Shown in pieces: positions 30,270-41,889 of a DNA stretch of 64,000 bases (position 1 is its first letter; the number at the start of each line of letters is the position of its first letter). The stretch lies in assembly GCA_000969725.1 (NCBI GenBank), contig JXSR01S065779.1; one strand, given 5' to 3'. The DNA is from Ophiothrix spiculata. Taxonomy: Eukaryota > Echinodermata > Ophiuroidea > Amphilepidida > Ophiotrichidae. The notes under the pieces were generated by a model. The model ran no database searches. It saw only the letters and a program-made list of their open reading frames with translations, and was not told where the DNA came from. A program made the translations under genes and the position numbers.

Positions 30270-32430
30270 CCAAACCTAGAAAAAAATTGCAAAGAGGCTG
30301 ATTTCAACTGATTATAATAGGTGTAGGTGTAAATATTTACAGAAAAAAAGTGAGGAAGGGTGGGGGTTGGGGAACCTTATTTTTTGGAGGTCATTAAAAA
30401 GGGGTTATTTGCCCTAAGTTTTGCATAAAGTTCTTGACATCAAATTAAGTGAAATGTAATTTATATCACTGTATGAATTGTTTATTTTGTTACTCTATCA
30501 CCTTGCAAAAACAAAAAAATATACCTAATTGAGACAATATGACCTAAAAATCGTGATTTTAAAATCTTAAATATAGATCAAAGTTTTAAATTTTGCTATC
30601 ATTTTGTTTATTTAGAAAAGAAAATGGCAAAGAGGCTAGTTTCATATGATTGTGGAATTAATAGGTGTCAATAATAACCCTCCAAAAAAATGTATGGGTG
30701 AATTGGGGTTGGGAACCTTATTTTTATGGGGGTCATTAGATACAAAGGTTATTGACTCTAAAATTATGCTTGAAGTGTGTCATGTTTGATATCAAATTAT
30801 AGAAATATAATGAAAACAATGATAGTGATATTCAATTAATTTACTCTACCACCTTACAAAATGTTTTACCTGATTGGACGTAATGTCCTGAAGATTGTGA
30901 TTTTTCGTGAAAAATAGGTGAGAACTGAAAAAATGATGCAATTAGAGTTCTAAATATCATTTTTTCATCGAGTTTGTTTGCTTATGAGCAAGGTAAATGT
31001 TATTTCTGTTAGGTACAGTATGTTTATTTCAAAAGTGTGTCTAGCTTCAGCCCCCTTTTTGGGGAGGCCTGCTTTATTTTTAACTTCATACAATTCTGTC
31101 ATTAAAGTGACCACTAAGAATTTAAGAAATAAATTGCTTAAATGGCTGAAGCAAGTTTTGCATTTCTATGCAATCAAGGGGGAGCAACCGTGGTAGAAAA
31201 GGCTTTTTAAGATTCAAACTATATATAACGAATAATAGAAAGCCGTAAAACTGGGACCCTTTTTGAATGATCACCAAAAAGTCGTGTGTAAAGGGTTAAA
31301 GTCGCCATTTTGAAATATACACAATGTTCCGGCATGCTATTACTATGGAGCGAAAACTTACAGGACAATTTTAAAGTATACCAATAGCCTTCTTTTTAAG
31401 CAAACAAGTCAGTAAAGACTTGATATTAGAACTATTATTACCACATATTGAATTTTGACCTATTTTGCACATAAAATCACAATTTTCAGGGCATTTCATC
31501 TTCAATCAGGTATAGCATTTTGCTAGTTGATAAGGTAACAAATTGAACATCATTGCTTTTATTATATTTTCGTTTAATTCGATATCAAACATGACGCACT
31601 CCAAGCATAATTTCGAATTTATAGCCTATACATTTAATGAACACCACCCCTTAAATATCAGGTTCCTCAACTCCCTTCCACCCTTAATTCTTAATAGATA
31701 AATATTGACATCTATAAATACCACACGAAATTGAAATAAGCTTCTTTACCATCTTCTTCCTAGATAAACCATAGTTTAGGGATAATAATAGCAAAATTTT
31801 GAATTTTGACCTATTTTTAACGAAAATCTAAAATTTCAGGTCATAACGTCTTTAATCAGGTGTAACATTTTGCACAGTGATAGAGTAATAAAATAAAGAA
31901 CATACCAAACCCAGTGTTCTAAATTAAATTTCCCTAATTTGATATCAAACACGACATATTTTACGGGTATCTTATTAACAGTAACCCGTTATTTTAAATG
32001 ACCCTTTAAAGTCGGGTTCCCCAGCCCCAACCCTTCCTTACTTTTTGGGATAAATATTGATACCTGTATTTTCCAAAATTAGTTGAAATCAGCTTATTTG
32101 CTATTTTATTTTCTAAATAAACCCTAATTTAGAGATAATAATAGCAACATTTTCAATTTTGACCTATTTTAATGAAAAATTTCAATTTTTGGGTCATACT
32201 GTCTTTAGTTAGGTATAATTTTTTACAAGGTGATAAAGTAACAAAATAAACGAACCAACTAGTGTTTTAAATTACATTTCCCTTAATTTGATGTCAAATA
32301 CGACATACTTTAGGCATAACTTTGGGCAAATGACCCCTTTTTTTCTGTAAATATTTACACCTATATCTACTATAATCAGTTGAAATCAGCCTCTTTGCAA
32401 TTTTTTTTAGGAAAAAAACTAAACTATGGA
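30270..32430. mobile_element. Ladder-like inverted repeat, 2.2 kb
   Basis: TTGCAAAGAGGCTGATTTCA + ACTGATTATAATAGGTGTAG at the left end is mirrored at 32350-32405. Inside each arm, a unit of about 350 bp recurs (AAAGAGGCT(G/A)(A/G)TTTCA, GGGTTGGGGAACCTTA, ACCT(A/G)ATTG, GGTCATTA), so the arms are themselves tandem repeats that can pair in several registers. The centre (about 31000-31330) holds GTCGCCATTTTGAAATATAC, as in the TTAA families. No ORF of note. Confidence 0.75.
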
Positions 32431-32645
32431 TACTAAAGGCATGCTTCCATCATGTCAATGGTTTTTGAATAATAGACCAATTTATATAAAATTTGCTTTA
32501 AAACATGTACATGAGAAAGCTTGCTTTTAAAAGACGAATCTGTTTATTTTCTTTCACAGAATAGTTTGCGTTTTGACCAATCCAACTCTAAATTATTTTT
32601 CCTAGAATCTAGACCAGATATTAGAAGAACCTTTTACATCATAGT

Positions 32646-33709
32646 AGGGATGTCAATAAGTGTAGAAAAATCCGTGCTGGGTTGAAATTAATGTTCAAGT
32701 ACCTTAACTTTAGACTCCTCAATGACGGGTTCAATAATGTTTAACATAATTAAAAATGTACCTATTGAAAATATAGAGGTTTTTTAATATTGAGGGGGTT
32801 TTCATCATAAAACAAATATATTACAGTTGATTGAATGTTCGTATGTTTTTTTATAAATAAGCAGCTCCGTACCAGAGGTCGCCGTGCATTGCATTTCGCG
32901 ATGTGATTCACTCACTTTTAGGCTAAAGGTAAAAAACTATTTTAAAGGAGATAGATCCATTATTCCATTTATGAAGGACACTTTCTGGAAACCACCTCTT
33001 GTACTTCTTAGCAGTCGATCGAAACCCCAGACCACCGCCCAATCGGAGATCTCCCAATACTTTTGCAATCCTTGGATGACACAGGACGTCTCCGAAAAAG
33101 TGTCTTACATCATTACAACCGGTAGATATTCGTGATGGTATATTTTTTGACTTTCAACAACAAATGAATCACCTCGCGAAATCGCGAAATGTCCTCCACC
33201 CCCCCCCCCCCCCCCCCCCAACCCCCGCTACCACACTCTTTTTATAAATCTCCGCCAGCAATGGGAATAATCATTTGAGCTGAATACCCGGAAACTCCCG
33301 GCATAAAACTGGCTGGACATTGGTAACAGCTTGTCAAATGGGTCCATTTGTTGAAATTGAACAAATGACCTCAAATTTGGGCGGATATTTTCAATACGAA
33401 GTGAGAAATGGGATTTTTTTGTACGCTTAGCTACTGTCAGGCACTTGTAGAAGAAAAATATTTTAAACAAATCAGTTTCTTAGGTTTTTTGTCATTTTTA
33501 CACGCCCATAAATTCCTTATATTAACATTTTCTCTAATTTACCACTATTTGTAACTCAAATAGCGCCAACTTTTTCGGACAAAATCTTTGATATCTCCGG
33601 AACCGCTTGACCTACAAATGTGATCTTGGTGTCATTTTACAGGTTGCAATTCGAATGTGTCATGATAACAAATTGAATAGGAAATTTAATTTTTTTCGTT
33701 GATATCCCT
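32646..33709. mobile_element. AGGGATRTCAA-ended non-autonomous DNA element, copy 2
   Basis: Same ends and body as 16287-17654 (GTGTAGAAAAATCCGTGCTG, TCATTTTACAGG, GATATCTCCGGAACCGCTTG), shortened to 1064 bp by internal losses. The flanks are ATCATAGT (32638-32645) and ATCACAGT (33711-33718), an 8-bp duplication with one change. Confidence 0.82.
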
Positions 33710-34090
33710 AATCACAGTAATTGAAAGACTTTTTTTTATTGCCAGTGTTAATTTTAGTTGTAAATGTTTCATCGCATGAGATAGCTGTTAAAAATCACCT
33801 AAAATCCCGCCCGTTAAGAGTCAAATATAATGCTTTAAGGCTTAAAGTTCTTTTCGCGAGCCGCGGAGCCGGTGCACCGCCACCGCGGTGGAACGTAATG
33901 TAAAGTTTTTGCCTACTATGTTAGAATATCACAACTGTTGGTGTAAATATTGTATAAAGTCTCTACTTTATAAGCCTTTTACTAATGATTGTACGTCCAA
34001 CTTAGTTTCAAAATAACAGCAGCAGACTACTTTGACAAAGTTGACGCCTTTTTCAACGAAACCTCATAATTTCATGATGTTCGGGCAATT
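33710..34090. other. Intergenic, nothing recognised
   Basis: Contains a short GC-rich islet (GCGAGCCGCGGAGCCGGTGC, 33856) but no coding, RNA or repeat structure I can name. Confidence 0.4.
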
Positions 34091-34345
34091 AGACATTCCA
34101 TATGACCACTCTCAACTTGAGTAGAAAAGTGACTTTCATCAAGGCGGGGTCAAATCAAAGTGGAGCTAAAAATCACGTTTTTGGGTGTGAAATGGAACTC
34201 CGAATGTGATCAATTTTTTCATGTACTGGTAAGGGGGCAACATCTAAAATGGGTCAAAAACGTGATTTTTAGCTCCACTTTGATATTACCCCGCCTTGTT
34301 CAAGGTCACTTTTCTACTCAAGTTGAGTGGCCATATGGAATGTCT
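34091..34345. mobile_element. Foldback MITE with about 95-bp arms
   Basis: AGACATTCCATATGACCACT + CTCAACTTGAGTAGAAAAGT at the left is mirrored by ACTTTTCTACTCAAGTTGAG + TGGCCATATGGAATGTCT at the right. The loop has CATGTACTGGTAAGGGGGC. Relatives are at 36960-37110 and 55760-55925. Confidence 0.85.
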
Positions 34346-34463
34346 ATCTGTAGTAGAGTATTAAGCAGGTGGTTGAATGTCTTTGTCACGCTTGACTGAG
34401 CCAAGAGAATGCTTGGAAGCCAAACACAAAATGATCCTTCGACGCCCCTCAATTTACAAACGT

Positions 34464-34569
34464 AGGGTTATGGTGAACGTGGAATGGTCCCCGGCGGTAT
34501 GTGGCATCTTGAAAACCTTTTAAGATGTCATAAGCCGCCGGGTACCATTCAACGTTCACTAAAACCCTA
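34464..34569. mobile_element. Short foldback MITE
   Basis: AGGGTTATGGTGAACGTGGA + ATGGTCCCCGGCGG pairs with CCGCCGGGTACCATTCAACG + TTCACTAAAACCCT. Confidence 0.8.
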
Positions 34570-35576
34570 TTTAAGTCAATGGACAATGGACATTTTAAAT
34601 AAGTATTTTGCCCCAAGAAATGTCCCCTCCTGTCATTCAAAGTGTGTAGAAGCCCTCTGGCTTCAGGGGGCTTCGCACCCTCGACCCCCACCGGCGCTTT
34701 GCCCCTGGACCCCACCAGGGCCCTTTAGCGGGCCCCTGGACCCCAGGCCGTCGGGGGCGAGCGCTAGCCTCCGTTCGCTTCGCTTACTTCGATTCGCAAA
34801 TTTTTGCCCACCCCATATTGAAAATCTTCCTAAGCCTATGATATAGTGAATTTGGCTCAATCTTCTTGGCCAAAATATTATGTTTGCTGTCGGTACTTAT
34901 AATAGTGATACACATTTATAACAGTATAACCTTCTTAAAGAGAGGAATACAACGAAAATCAAAAATTATACCGTAAGAAAAACGAGGATTTGCTTTAGTT
35001 CAATGAAAACAAGTTTGATTAATACATTTTGAAATAAAACAGGACTCTTCTCAGGGGCCAAAGTAACACGTCTGTCTTATTTTCAAGCTCCTGATAATAA
35101 AAACCAAAATGTACAGCATCGACAAATAAATAATTTAAAATGTACATCAAACCATTCAGTTAAAAAGACTATAAAACCTATATGTAACCATAAATGGCAA
35201 AATAAAAGTGCAAACAAAACTTTTAGCTTTAATTATAAGCCCCTTAAAAATATTTCACTTAATCCTTCAAACGTTATAAAATGCATTTGTAAAAGTTTTG
35301 AAAGATAATTGAATAGAATACTTTGAATAATTCAATTGCATAAGGATAATGATCTCTGTAATCACGAACTAATGACTACTAAATAGAGTTCTTTGACTTA
35401 ACTTTGCCTATAAATTGAACAAATTAGGTCCAATTACGTAGTTAAAAGACAAATTTGCCCTAGTGTGAAGATTACAAGACAGAATTGATGTCAAATTATC
35501 TTGCCGACATAGAGTAACAGCCCGAAATTACAAACATATGCACCAGCTACCAAGTCGCATGGGATGACAATTCCTA

Positions 35577-35790
35577 AGAGAAAATATCGTGTGTATCCCA
35601 TCATGCAGTGCTTCCTATGGGACATTTTGAACAGGAAGTCATGTGAGTAGTTATGATAAAATATACTCAGAATGTAAGATTACAATTAACTTTGATTTAA
35701 GATCATTTCATCACTTACTACTCACATGATTTCAATACAAACTATCCCGTAGGAAGCAATGCACACTCTATTTTCTCTTGAAATTACTTA
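35577..35790. mobile_element. Hairpin element inserted in the left arm
   Basis: AAGAGAAAATATCGTGTGTA at the left and ACACTCTATTTTCTCTT at the right are inverted, with CACATGA/TCATGTG arms inside. The related arm at 63440-63465 lacks it (GGGATGACAATAACTTATGAGG), giving an empty site. Confidence 0.7.
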
Positions 35791-36127
35791 TAAGGCTATT
35801 TTGGTTTCTGAAGTTTGCCTAACTTTTCTACAAATGCCATGAGAACTGTCGGAATTTATGTAGACAGAGTCATTATAAAATAGCGACACCAATGTAGTTT
35901 GATAATTTGATTTTGTAAACTATAACGCCGTTTAATCATGTTAATTAGGTTAGGTTTTGACACTAATCTAGTTAAGATGATTCGATTGGACAATTGATTT
36001 AGCTATTAAACCGTGTTTATCTATAGCTTTTATATCGGGATATTGCAGCTATCACTCAAAGGATTGCAAATGTACTGGGATGCTTCAAGAGTTCCTTACC
36101 AACATTTGCATCTGATAATGCAATTTA

Positions 36128-36229
36128 CAATATTGGATTTCTACGATATGACTACATAGCTTTACAAATTTGTTTCGTAAGGCCAAAGGGCCTCACTCAT
36201 CAGAAGCACAATTCTGATGAGTGAGGCCC
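36128..36229. mobile_element. 102-bp insertion ending in a perfect hairpin
   Basis: The insert is bounded by AATGCAATTTA (36117-36127 and 36230-36240). The related arm at about 63780 lacks it. It ends with GGGCCTCACTCATCAGAA, a 6-base loop and the exact complement TTCTGATGAGTGAGGCCC. An 11-bp duplication is longer than cut-and-paste families normally make, so target-primed insertion is possible. Confidence 0.65.
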
Positions 36230-38095
36230 AATGCAATTTATATAGTTCTACGTAGGCTGTTGGTCGGCTGAATCTCAGACGAAGCAGCCACTGTATCTGT
36301 CAATATCACAGTTTTCAATTGCTTTACCTACAGAAAGCTAGTGAATTAACTGTATGATTTAACGTTTCATTTTACAGGGCAGTTAATCAATAAACAAATT
36401 AAGTTCTCAGGTTAACAAAATATATACCCACCGTCAATTGCAGGAAAACCTGCACTCATGTCTTTAACGGAATATGCGACATTAAATCGAAATCAATCTG
36501 TTGAATATTACAAAAAGATCGTTAAATCTTTTTACACGCGAAAAGTTAAAAGGGAAATTGCGATCTATTAAACACAAAAAGGAGAAGCAAAACTTGATTC
36601 CCTTTTATTAACATTTGGATTCATTAATGTTTTCCTTGTTCCTTTGTAAATAATTACGATATTTTGCCTCCAACACAATATAGTATTATAATAATGTAAT
36701 AGTCTCGATTGTTTCTGATGACAGATATAACTTTTATATTTTCTCTTGTTTGTAACTTATTGCAAGATTACGCAAACATTTTCTTGAACTTATGAATGCT
36801 GATGTTCACTATTTTCTTATCATAAGTTATTAAGTATAATGTTGCTCATAATTATAGTTGGAATAAAATATTTTACTACTTTTTCATGTAAGGTTAATTT
36901 ATAAGGAAAATATCTGGAAACTTATGTTGGTTTTGGTTACATGTAATTTAGGTAATCTAGTTGAGTGTGAAATGGAGCTTCAAATGTGATCAACCCTTTC
37001 ACGTACTGGTAGGTGGCAACAACACAAATGGCTTAAACACGTGATTTAGAGGTCAAATTTGATTTGACAACGCCTGGGTCAAGATCACTTCACCACCGTC
37101 AAAAATGTTCCAGATGTTAGTGATGGCACTATTACCGAATATTTAACGGTGCGCAAAATCAATTTTTAACCAATGTAAACATAGCGGTAGGCATACTTCT
37201 AAACGTAAAATTCACGAAAATTTGTATAAAACACCAAAGCAATTGATTGCCTTCATACAACCTTCCCATTTTTATTATCGAAATGTCTAACCTTTTAAGG
37301 TTGATTAAAGATTGTCGCGGAATTTTGTACGTATAAAGATAATTTTTAACCCTTGAACAACATCTGCCTCAGTGGCTCGATCAGTTGCGCTGTTGTCATA
37401 TCGTCCGAGAGAATAAAGTGATGGTTAGCGGAGACAGGTTCTTGATATCTATGGAACCTGCACAGAAAGTATCATTGATATTATTTTTACACCATACACC
37501 ATAGTGTATACGAGGACAAGTCGCTATCCTGACAAAAATTCATCAATATAGCTCTTTTTCTTCTTGGTTATCTTTATACGTTTTTGATACTATACCCCTC
37601 GAATTATTTTTATTAATCTCAGAAATAGCAACATCGTAAACGTCAATCATTTTGGTATACTTTAAAACCAAAATGAACGATCGATTATGTCTTTAAAAGA
37701 TCCCATTGATATTCACTTCGGCGATAAGAAGCAGAGTGATTCTGAGATTGACTTTTATTTCAAAGTCAAGTTGTCACCCTATTGATCGATGTGTTAAAGT
37801 CATTGATGAAACAAAAAGCTATGAACGCAAATATACTTACCCACACACAGAACACTATTAAGTATAATAATAGTGCATCGATAAATAATTCTTTGGAATT
37901 CTTATAGCGAAAAAACTTTAGTTTTAATTAAAATCTGTATCTTCGTGAAGTGTCAATCATTCTGGGAATACTTTAAAACTAAAATGAACAATCGATTATG
38001 TCTTCAAAAGATTCCATTAACGCATGGGTACTAATATCGATATGAACTTGATAAAATAAACGCTTGTTTATACGTTCAGAAGAAATATCTGTTAA

Positions 38096-38810
38096 GGGCA
38101 CAGTTAACCCCTCATTTTCTGAAATATTGCATGCCTTGTAACTCGGCAACCAATAAGTTATCTCATATAAAAGTATACATTTCTAGATGTGGATTTTCAT
38201 GTAGAAGATGATGGTAAGGTCGGTTTTGGACCAAAATGCATGATTTTGGACCAAGGTCCAAAAAACCCTTGTTCTTGGACCACTATATTTACAAACAACC
38301 TAACTAAATTTTGAAAAAATAAAAGTTGGACCTCGGATGCTTTTTAGAATCTAGAAACGCATGTCTAGGAATGCATTTCTCAAATTTTTGATTTTTACCT
38401 TACTTTTTGAAATATTGCTAAAAATAGGCCTAAAATAGGCCAAAAATGACCAAAAAATCATTTTGGACCAATTTTGGACCTATTTTTGGCAATATTTCAA
38501 AAAGTAAGTCAAAAATCAAAAATTTGAGAAATGCGTTCCTAGACATGTGTTTCTAGATTCTAAAAAGCATTCGAGGTCCAACTTTTATTTTTTCAAAATT
38601 TAGTTAGGTTGTTTACAAATTAATGGTCCAAGAACATGGGTTTTTTGGACCTTGGTCCAAAATCATACATTTTGATCCAAAACTGACCTAACCATCATCT
38701 TCTACATGAAAATCCAATTCTAGAAATGTATACTTTTATATGGATTTACTTATCGGTTGCTGAGTTACAAAGCATACAATATTTCAGAAAATGAGGGGTT
38801 AACTGTGCCC
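38096..38810. mobile_element. 715-bp near-perfect palindrome flanked by TTAA
   Basis: TTAA-GGGCACAGTTAACCCCTC ... GAGGGGTTAACTGTGCCC-TTAA (TTAA at 38092-38095 and 38811-38814). The arms of about 340 bases pair throughout (TTAGTTAGGTTG and CAACCTAACTAA; TTTCTAGATTCTAAAAAGCA and TGCTTTTTAGAATCTAGAAA). The related sequence at 59950 reads CTGTTAATATATTTATTTTG with a single TTAA, an empty site. The target is piggyBac-like and there is no coding sequence. Confidence 0.9.
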
Positions 38811-39364
38811 TTAATACATTTATTTTGAGATGGTGAGTACTAAATCTATACTTAAACTTATTAGAAGCACATGGTGCATTAGAAAAAAAATCAATAACGG
38901 AGAGAATGTAAAATAGAATCACTTTATTTGTGTTTATCTTTATTTTATATATATGCAGTAACGCTGAAAAATACGATCGATAAGATGATTTATTTTACTT
39001 CGGTTTTTTTCTGTCTGCTTTCTTTAAAAAATTATTTTCCATTTTGTCCTAGTTTTTCTTTTCTTAAAGAAGAGGAAGAATCTCTGCGACCAGCATCCTA
39101 CGTAGTACATGTACTACATACAATTGTATTATAGGATACAAAAAAATCGAAGCATTCCATTTCATTTGCAATCGTTAGACAGAGAGCGGCAACTTGCAGA
39201 TATAAAAGCTAGATAAACATGGTTTGATAGCTAAATCAATTGTCCAATTGAATCATCTAACTAAATTAGTGTCGATATCTAACCTAATTAACATGATTAA
39301 ACGGCGTTATAGTTTGCACAATTAAATCATCCAACTACCGACAGTTATCATGGTGTTTGTAAAT

Positions 39365-39840
39365 GAACGTTTTTTTAAATGACTGTTTACCTATATCAAA
39401 CCTATTTGGTATGTTTTAGTCCGCACTGTAAAAATTGAGCAATGGTGTGTTTTGCCCAACGTTGGTTAAGGTGGTTGCAACTAAGACACTCGTGCAAAAT
39501 ACAAATAACATCGTTGGGCTCGTTACTTTTGTGTGTACATTGTGCGCACGTTGTCACTACCTACCGAAAACGTGCGGGCCGTACTGATGTTTAGTCGGTA
39601 ACCCGAACGTAGCTAGCACGTAGAGAAAATTCCTTGAGCACTAAAACTGCGACGCCGTGTCTGTGTGCTCTAAAATTCGTACGATGTCGGTACCTACATA
39701 CTAGTAATGTACGTGTTTCGTACGGTTCACATGGATTTGCCTGCGTTGTTGCACGCAGACAGCACGTACATGCACGCACAGCGGGTTGTAACCACCACTT
39801 TGGGGTTAGTGATTATAAACGTAAACCTTGCTCGACTGCT
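39365..39840. mobile_element. GC-richer insertion in the right arm
   Basis: The right inverted arm is interrupted between TGGTGTTTGTAAATG and TAGAAAAGTTAGGCAAACTG, which are continuous in the left arm. The insert is richer in CpG than its surroundings (AACGTGCGGGCC, GCGACGCCGTGTCTGTG). It contains CACTGTAAAAATTGAGC near 39425. Its class is unknown and I see no convincing gene in it. Confidence 0.5.
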
Positions 39841-40649
39841 GTAGAAAAGTTAGGCAAACTGCACAAACCAAAATAACTTCATAAGTTATTGTCATCCCAT
39901 GCGACTTGAATGCTGGTGCATGTGTTTGTAATTTCGGTCTGTAACTCTCTGTCGGTTAGATAATATGACAGCAGTTCTGTTTTGTGGTCTTAACTCTAGG
40001 ACAATTTTGTCTTTTAACTACGTAATTGGACCTAATTTGTTCAATTTATAGGCAAAGTTAAGTTAAAGAACTCTATAAAGTAGTCATTAGTTTGTGATTA
40101 CAGAGATCATTATCCTGAATGCAATTGAATTATTCATTGTATTCTAGCCAATTATCTTTTCAAATTCCATTTTATAACGTTTTGAATGGTTAAGTGAATT
40201 TTAACATGTTTAAAGGGAGTTACAAAATGGTTTGATGTACATTTGAAATTCTTTTATTTATCGATGCTGTAAATTTTGGTTTTTATTATTAGAAGCTTGA
40301 CAATCAAACAGACGAGTTTCTTTGGTCCCGATAAGAGCCATGTATTATTAAAAAAAGGAAAATCAAGATTTTTTTTCATTGAACGTTTTTCTTAGTGATT
40401 TTCTTAAACGGTATAGTATATTCCTCTCTTTTAAAATGATCGCTAAGTGCAATAATGTTTCGATTTTTAAAGGTTATACTGTTATAAATTTGCATCACTA
40501 TTTAATATACGTACAGACAACAAAAATATTTTGGCCATTGAGAAAGTTCCTCAAGGAGTTTGATCCAAATTCACTATATTTCGTGATAAAGTTCCTTAAA
40601 TAGATCTTTGAAACACATGCTGGTTCTGTTATCATTATTGGAAAATAAA

Positions 40650-40877
40650 ACAAATAATTTGGCCCCATTTTGCAGTCCGGAAATACTTTTGCGTCATAAT
40701 TACGTTATGCCTCAACAAATTTTCATTATTGAAAGAAGAGACCGTACCCTATAGTACCAAACAATATAACTTTGTAAATTTCACAATCAGAGGGTGGTGG
40801 TGGTGGTGGGGGGGGGGGGTAACCATTACCCCCTTAAACAAGACGTTACAAACAAGACTCAGGAAGACGTGGGTTAA
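40650..40877. mobile_element. Truncated TTAACCCTCGTC family element
   Basis: The right end AAGACGTGGGTTAA (TTAA 40874-40877), with AATTACGTTATGCCTCAAC and a GGTGGTGG/G run, follows the family order. The left part is absent. Confidence 0.6.
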
Positions 40878-41889
40878 ACAGCAAAACAAATAACAAATAA
40901 ATTTGATTGAAATAAATGGATTACAAAATTTTAAGAATTGTTAACAACATTTGTACAGAACGAAGAGCTTAAATTAGGAATAAATTGCAATTGAATGTTG
41001 TACGCATGATATCATGACTGCAGGTGACTTATAACGGTAAAGACACTAATCATATAACGGCATTTATCTCGCTTCGATACTTAATCATTCGCTATGATTT
41101 TACGTAATTTCCATCATTATTTTCGACTTAAACAGATAAGCAATGCGTGTTCTTTTCCATAAATATATGTGTCATTAAGAGTGCTAAATAAGTGAGATAA
41201 TATGCCGGTATGCGCGCACAAAGAAACGAAATTAGTTTTTATCTTACAGGCATGTCAATAAATCGCACCAATTTTCTCCTGCGTCTTTCCCGAATAAATT
41301 GCTAAAAGCGTCCGACTTTGACGAGCCTTAAGAAGCGATTTTAAACCTCGAGGCTAGAAAATAAAGAGTTGAAAATAAAGCAGTTGAAAGCGGATGTGTA
41401 ACATTAACTTTTTATATCCAGACAGCAACATTAGTTTGTCCAACATCGGGCCAATGTTAGCCAACGCTGGCTCAACGTTGGGCCAGCTAACTTTGCTGGC
41501 CCTATTTCATTTGAAATGGCAGGAACTTAGGGAATTTAATATCATTGAATCTCCTTCTTGATGAATACTAGGTTTATTCTAAATTATTATAAACTGGATA
41601 ATATATATCTTTTTTCTATAGATTCCGTGACTATTCATAACATATATTGTAATTAAAACAGTGATGTTAAATCTGATAAAAAATTATAGATGTACTGAAA
41701 CATTTATACGATGGGATTTTTATAGTGTCAACCTTTAATAAAGGTATTAAACCATACTTTTCGGTCAAAGGTAGACGAGTTAAGTTTTTAAATTTATTTT
41801 TAATGCGTGCTTTCGTATATCAATAATGTAAATAATTTCGTGTTTCTGAAAAATCTACCCCTATACAACATACATAGTCATCTCACTGT

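Larger units (their letters stand above)
34830..40600. mobile_element. Large ORF-poor element with terminal inverted repeats over 1 kb
   Basis: The left arm (34830-36270) reappears inverted at 38820-40595. Examples are TTATAACAGTATAACCTT (34918 and, inverted, near 40470), TTGAACAAATTAGGTCCAAT (35418 and 40035) and TTAATCATGTTAATTAGGTT (35931 and 39285). Further copies are at 59300-60388 and 63105-64000. Later insertions include a 715-bp palindrome, a hairpin at 35577-35790, a 102-bp insert at 36128-36229 and a GC-richer insert at about 39365-39840. No transposase or other sizeable ORF is visible, so the class is unknown. The end near 34830 is obscured by another repeat. Confidence 0.65.

Noticed and set aside
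34449-34846. Overlapping open frames of 88-120 codons on both strands.
   Set aside because: They fall in a foldback MITE and a GGCCCCTGGACCCC-type repeat; composition explains the lack of stops.
36188-36229. CTGATGAG inside the 18-bp hairpin suggested a hammerhead ribozyme core.
   Set aside because: No GAAA follows at a suitable distance, and the motif is simply one arm of a perfect palindrome.
39591-39876. Open frames in the CpG-richer insert.
   Set aside because: They overlap on both strands, have no recognisable domain, and the plus-strand one crosses the insert boundary into the inverted arm.
40793-40820. Telomere-like G-rich run.
   Set aside because: The repeat is GGT/GG, belongs to a truncated TTAA-family element and has no TTAGGG units.
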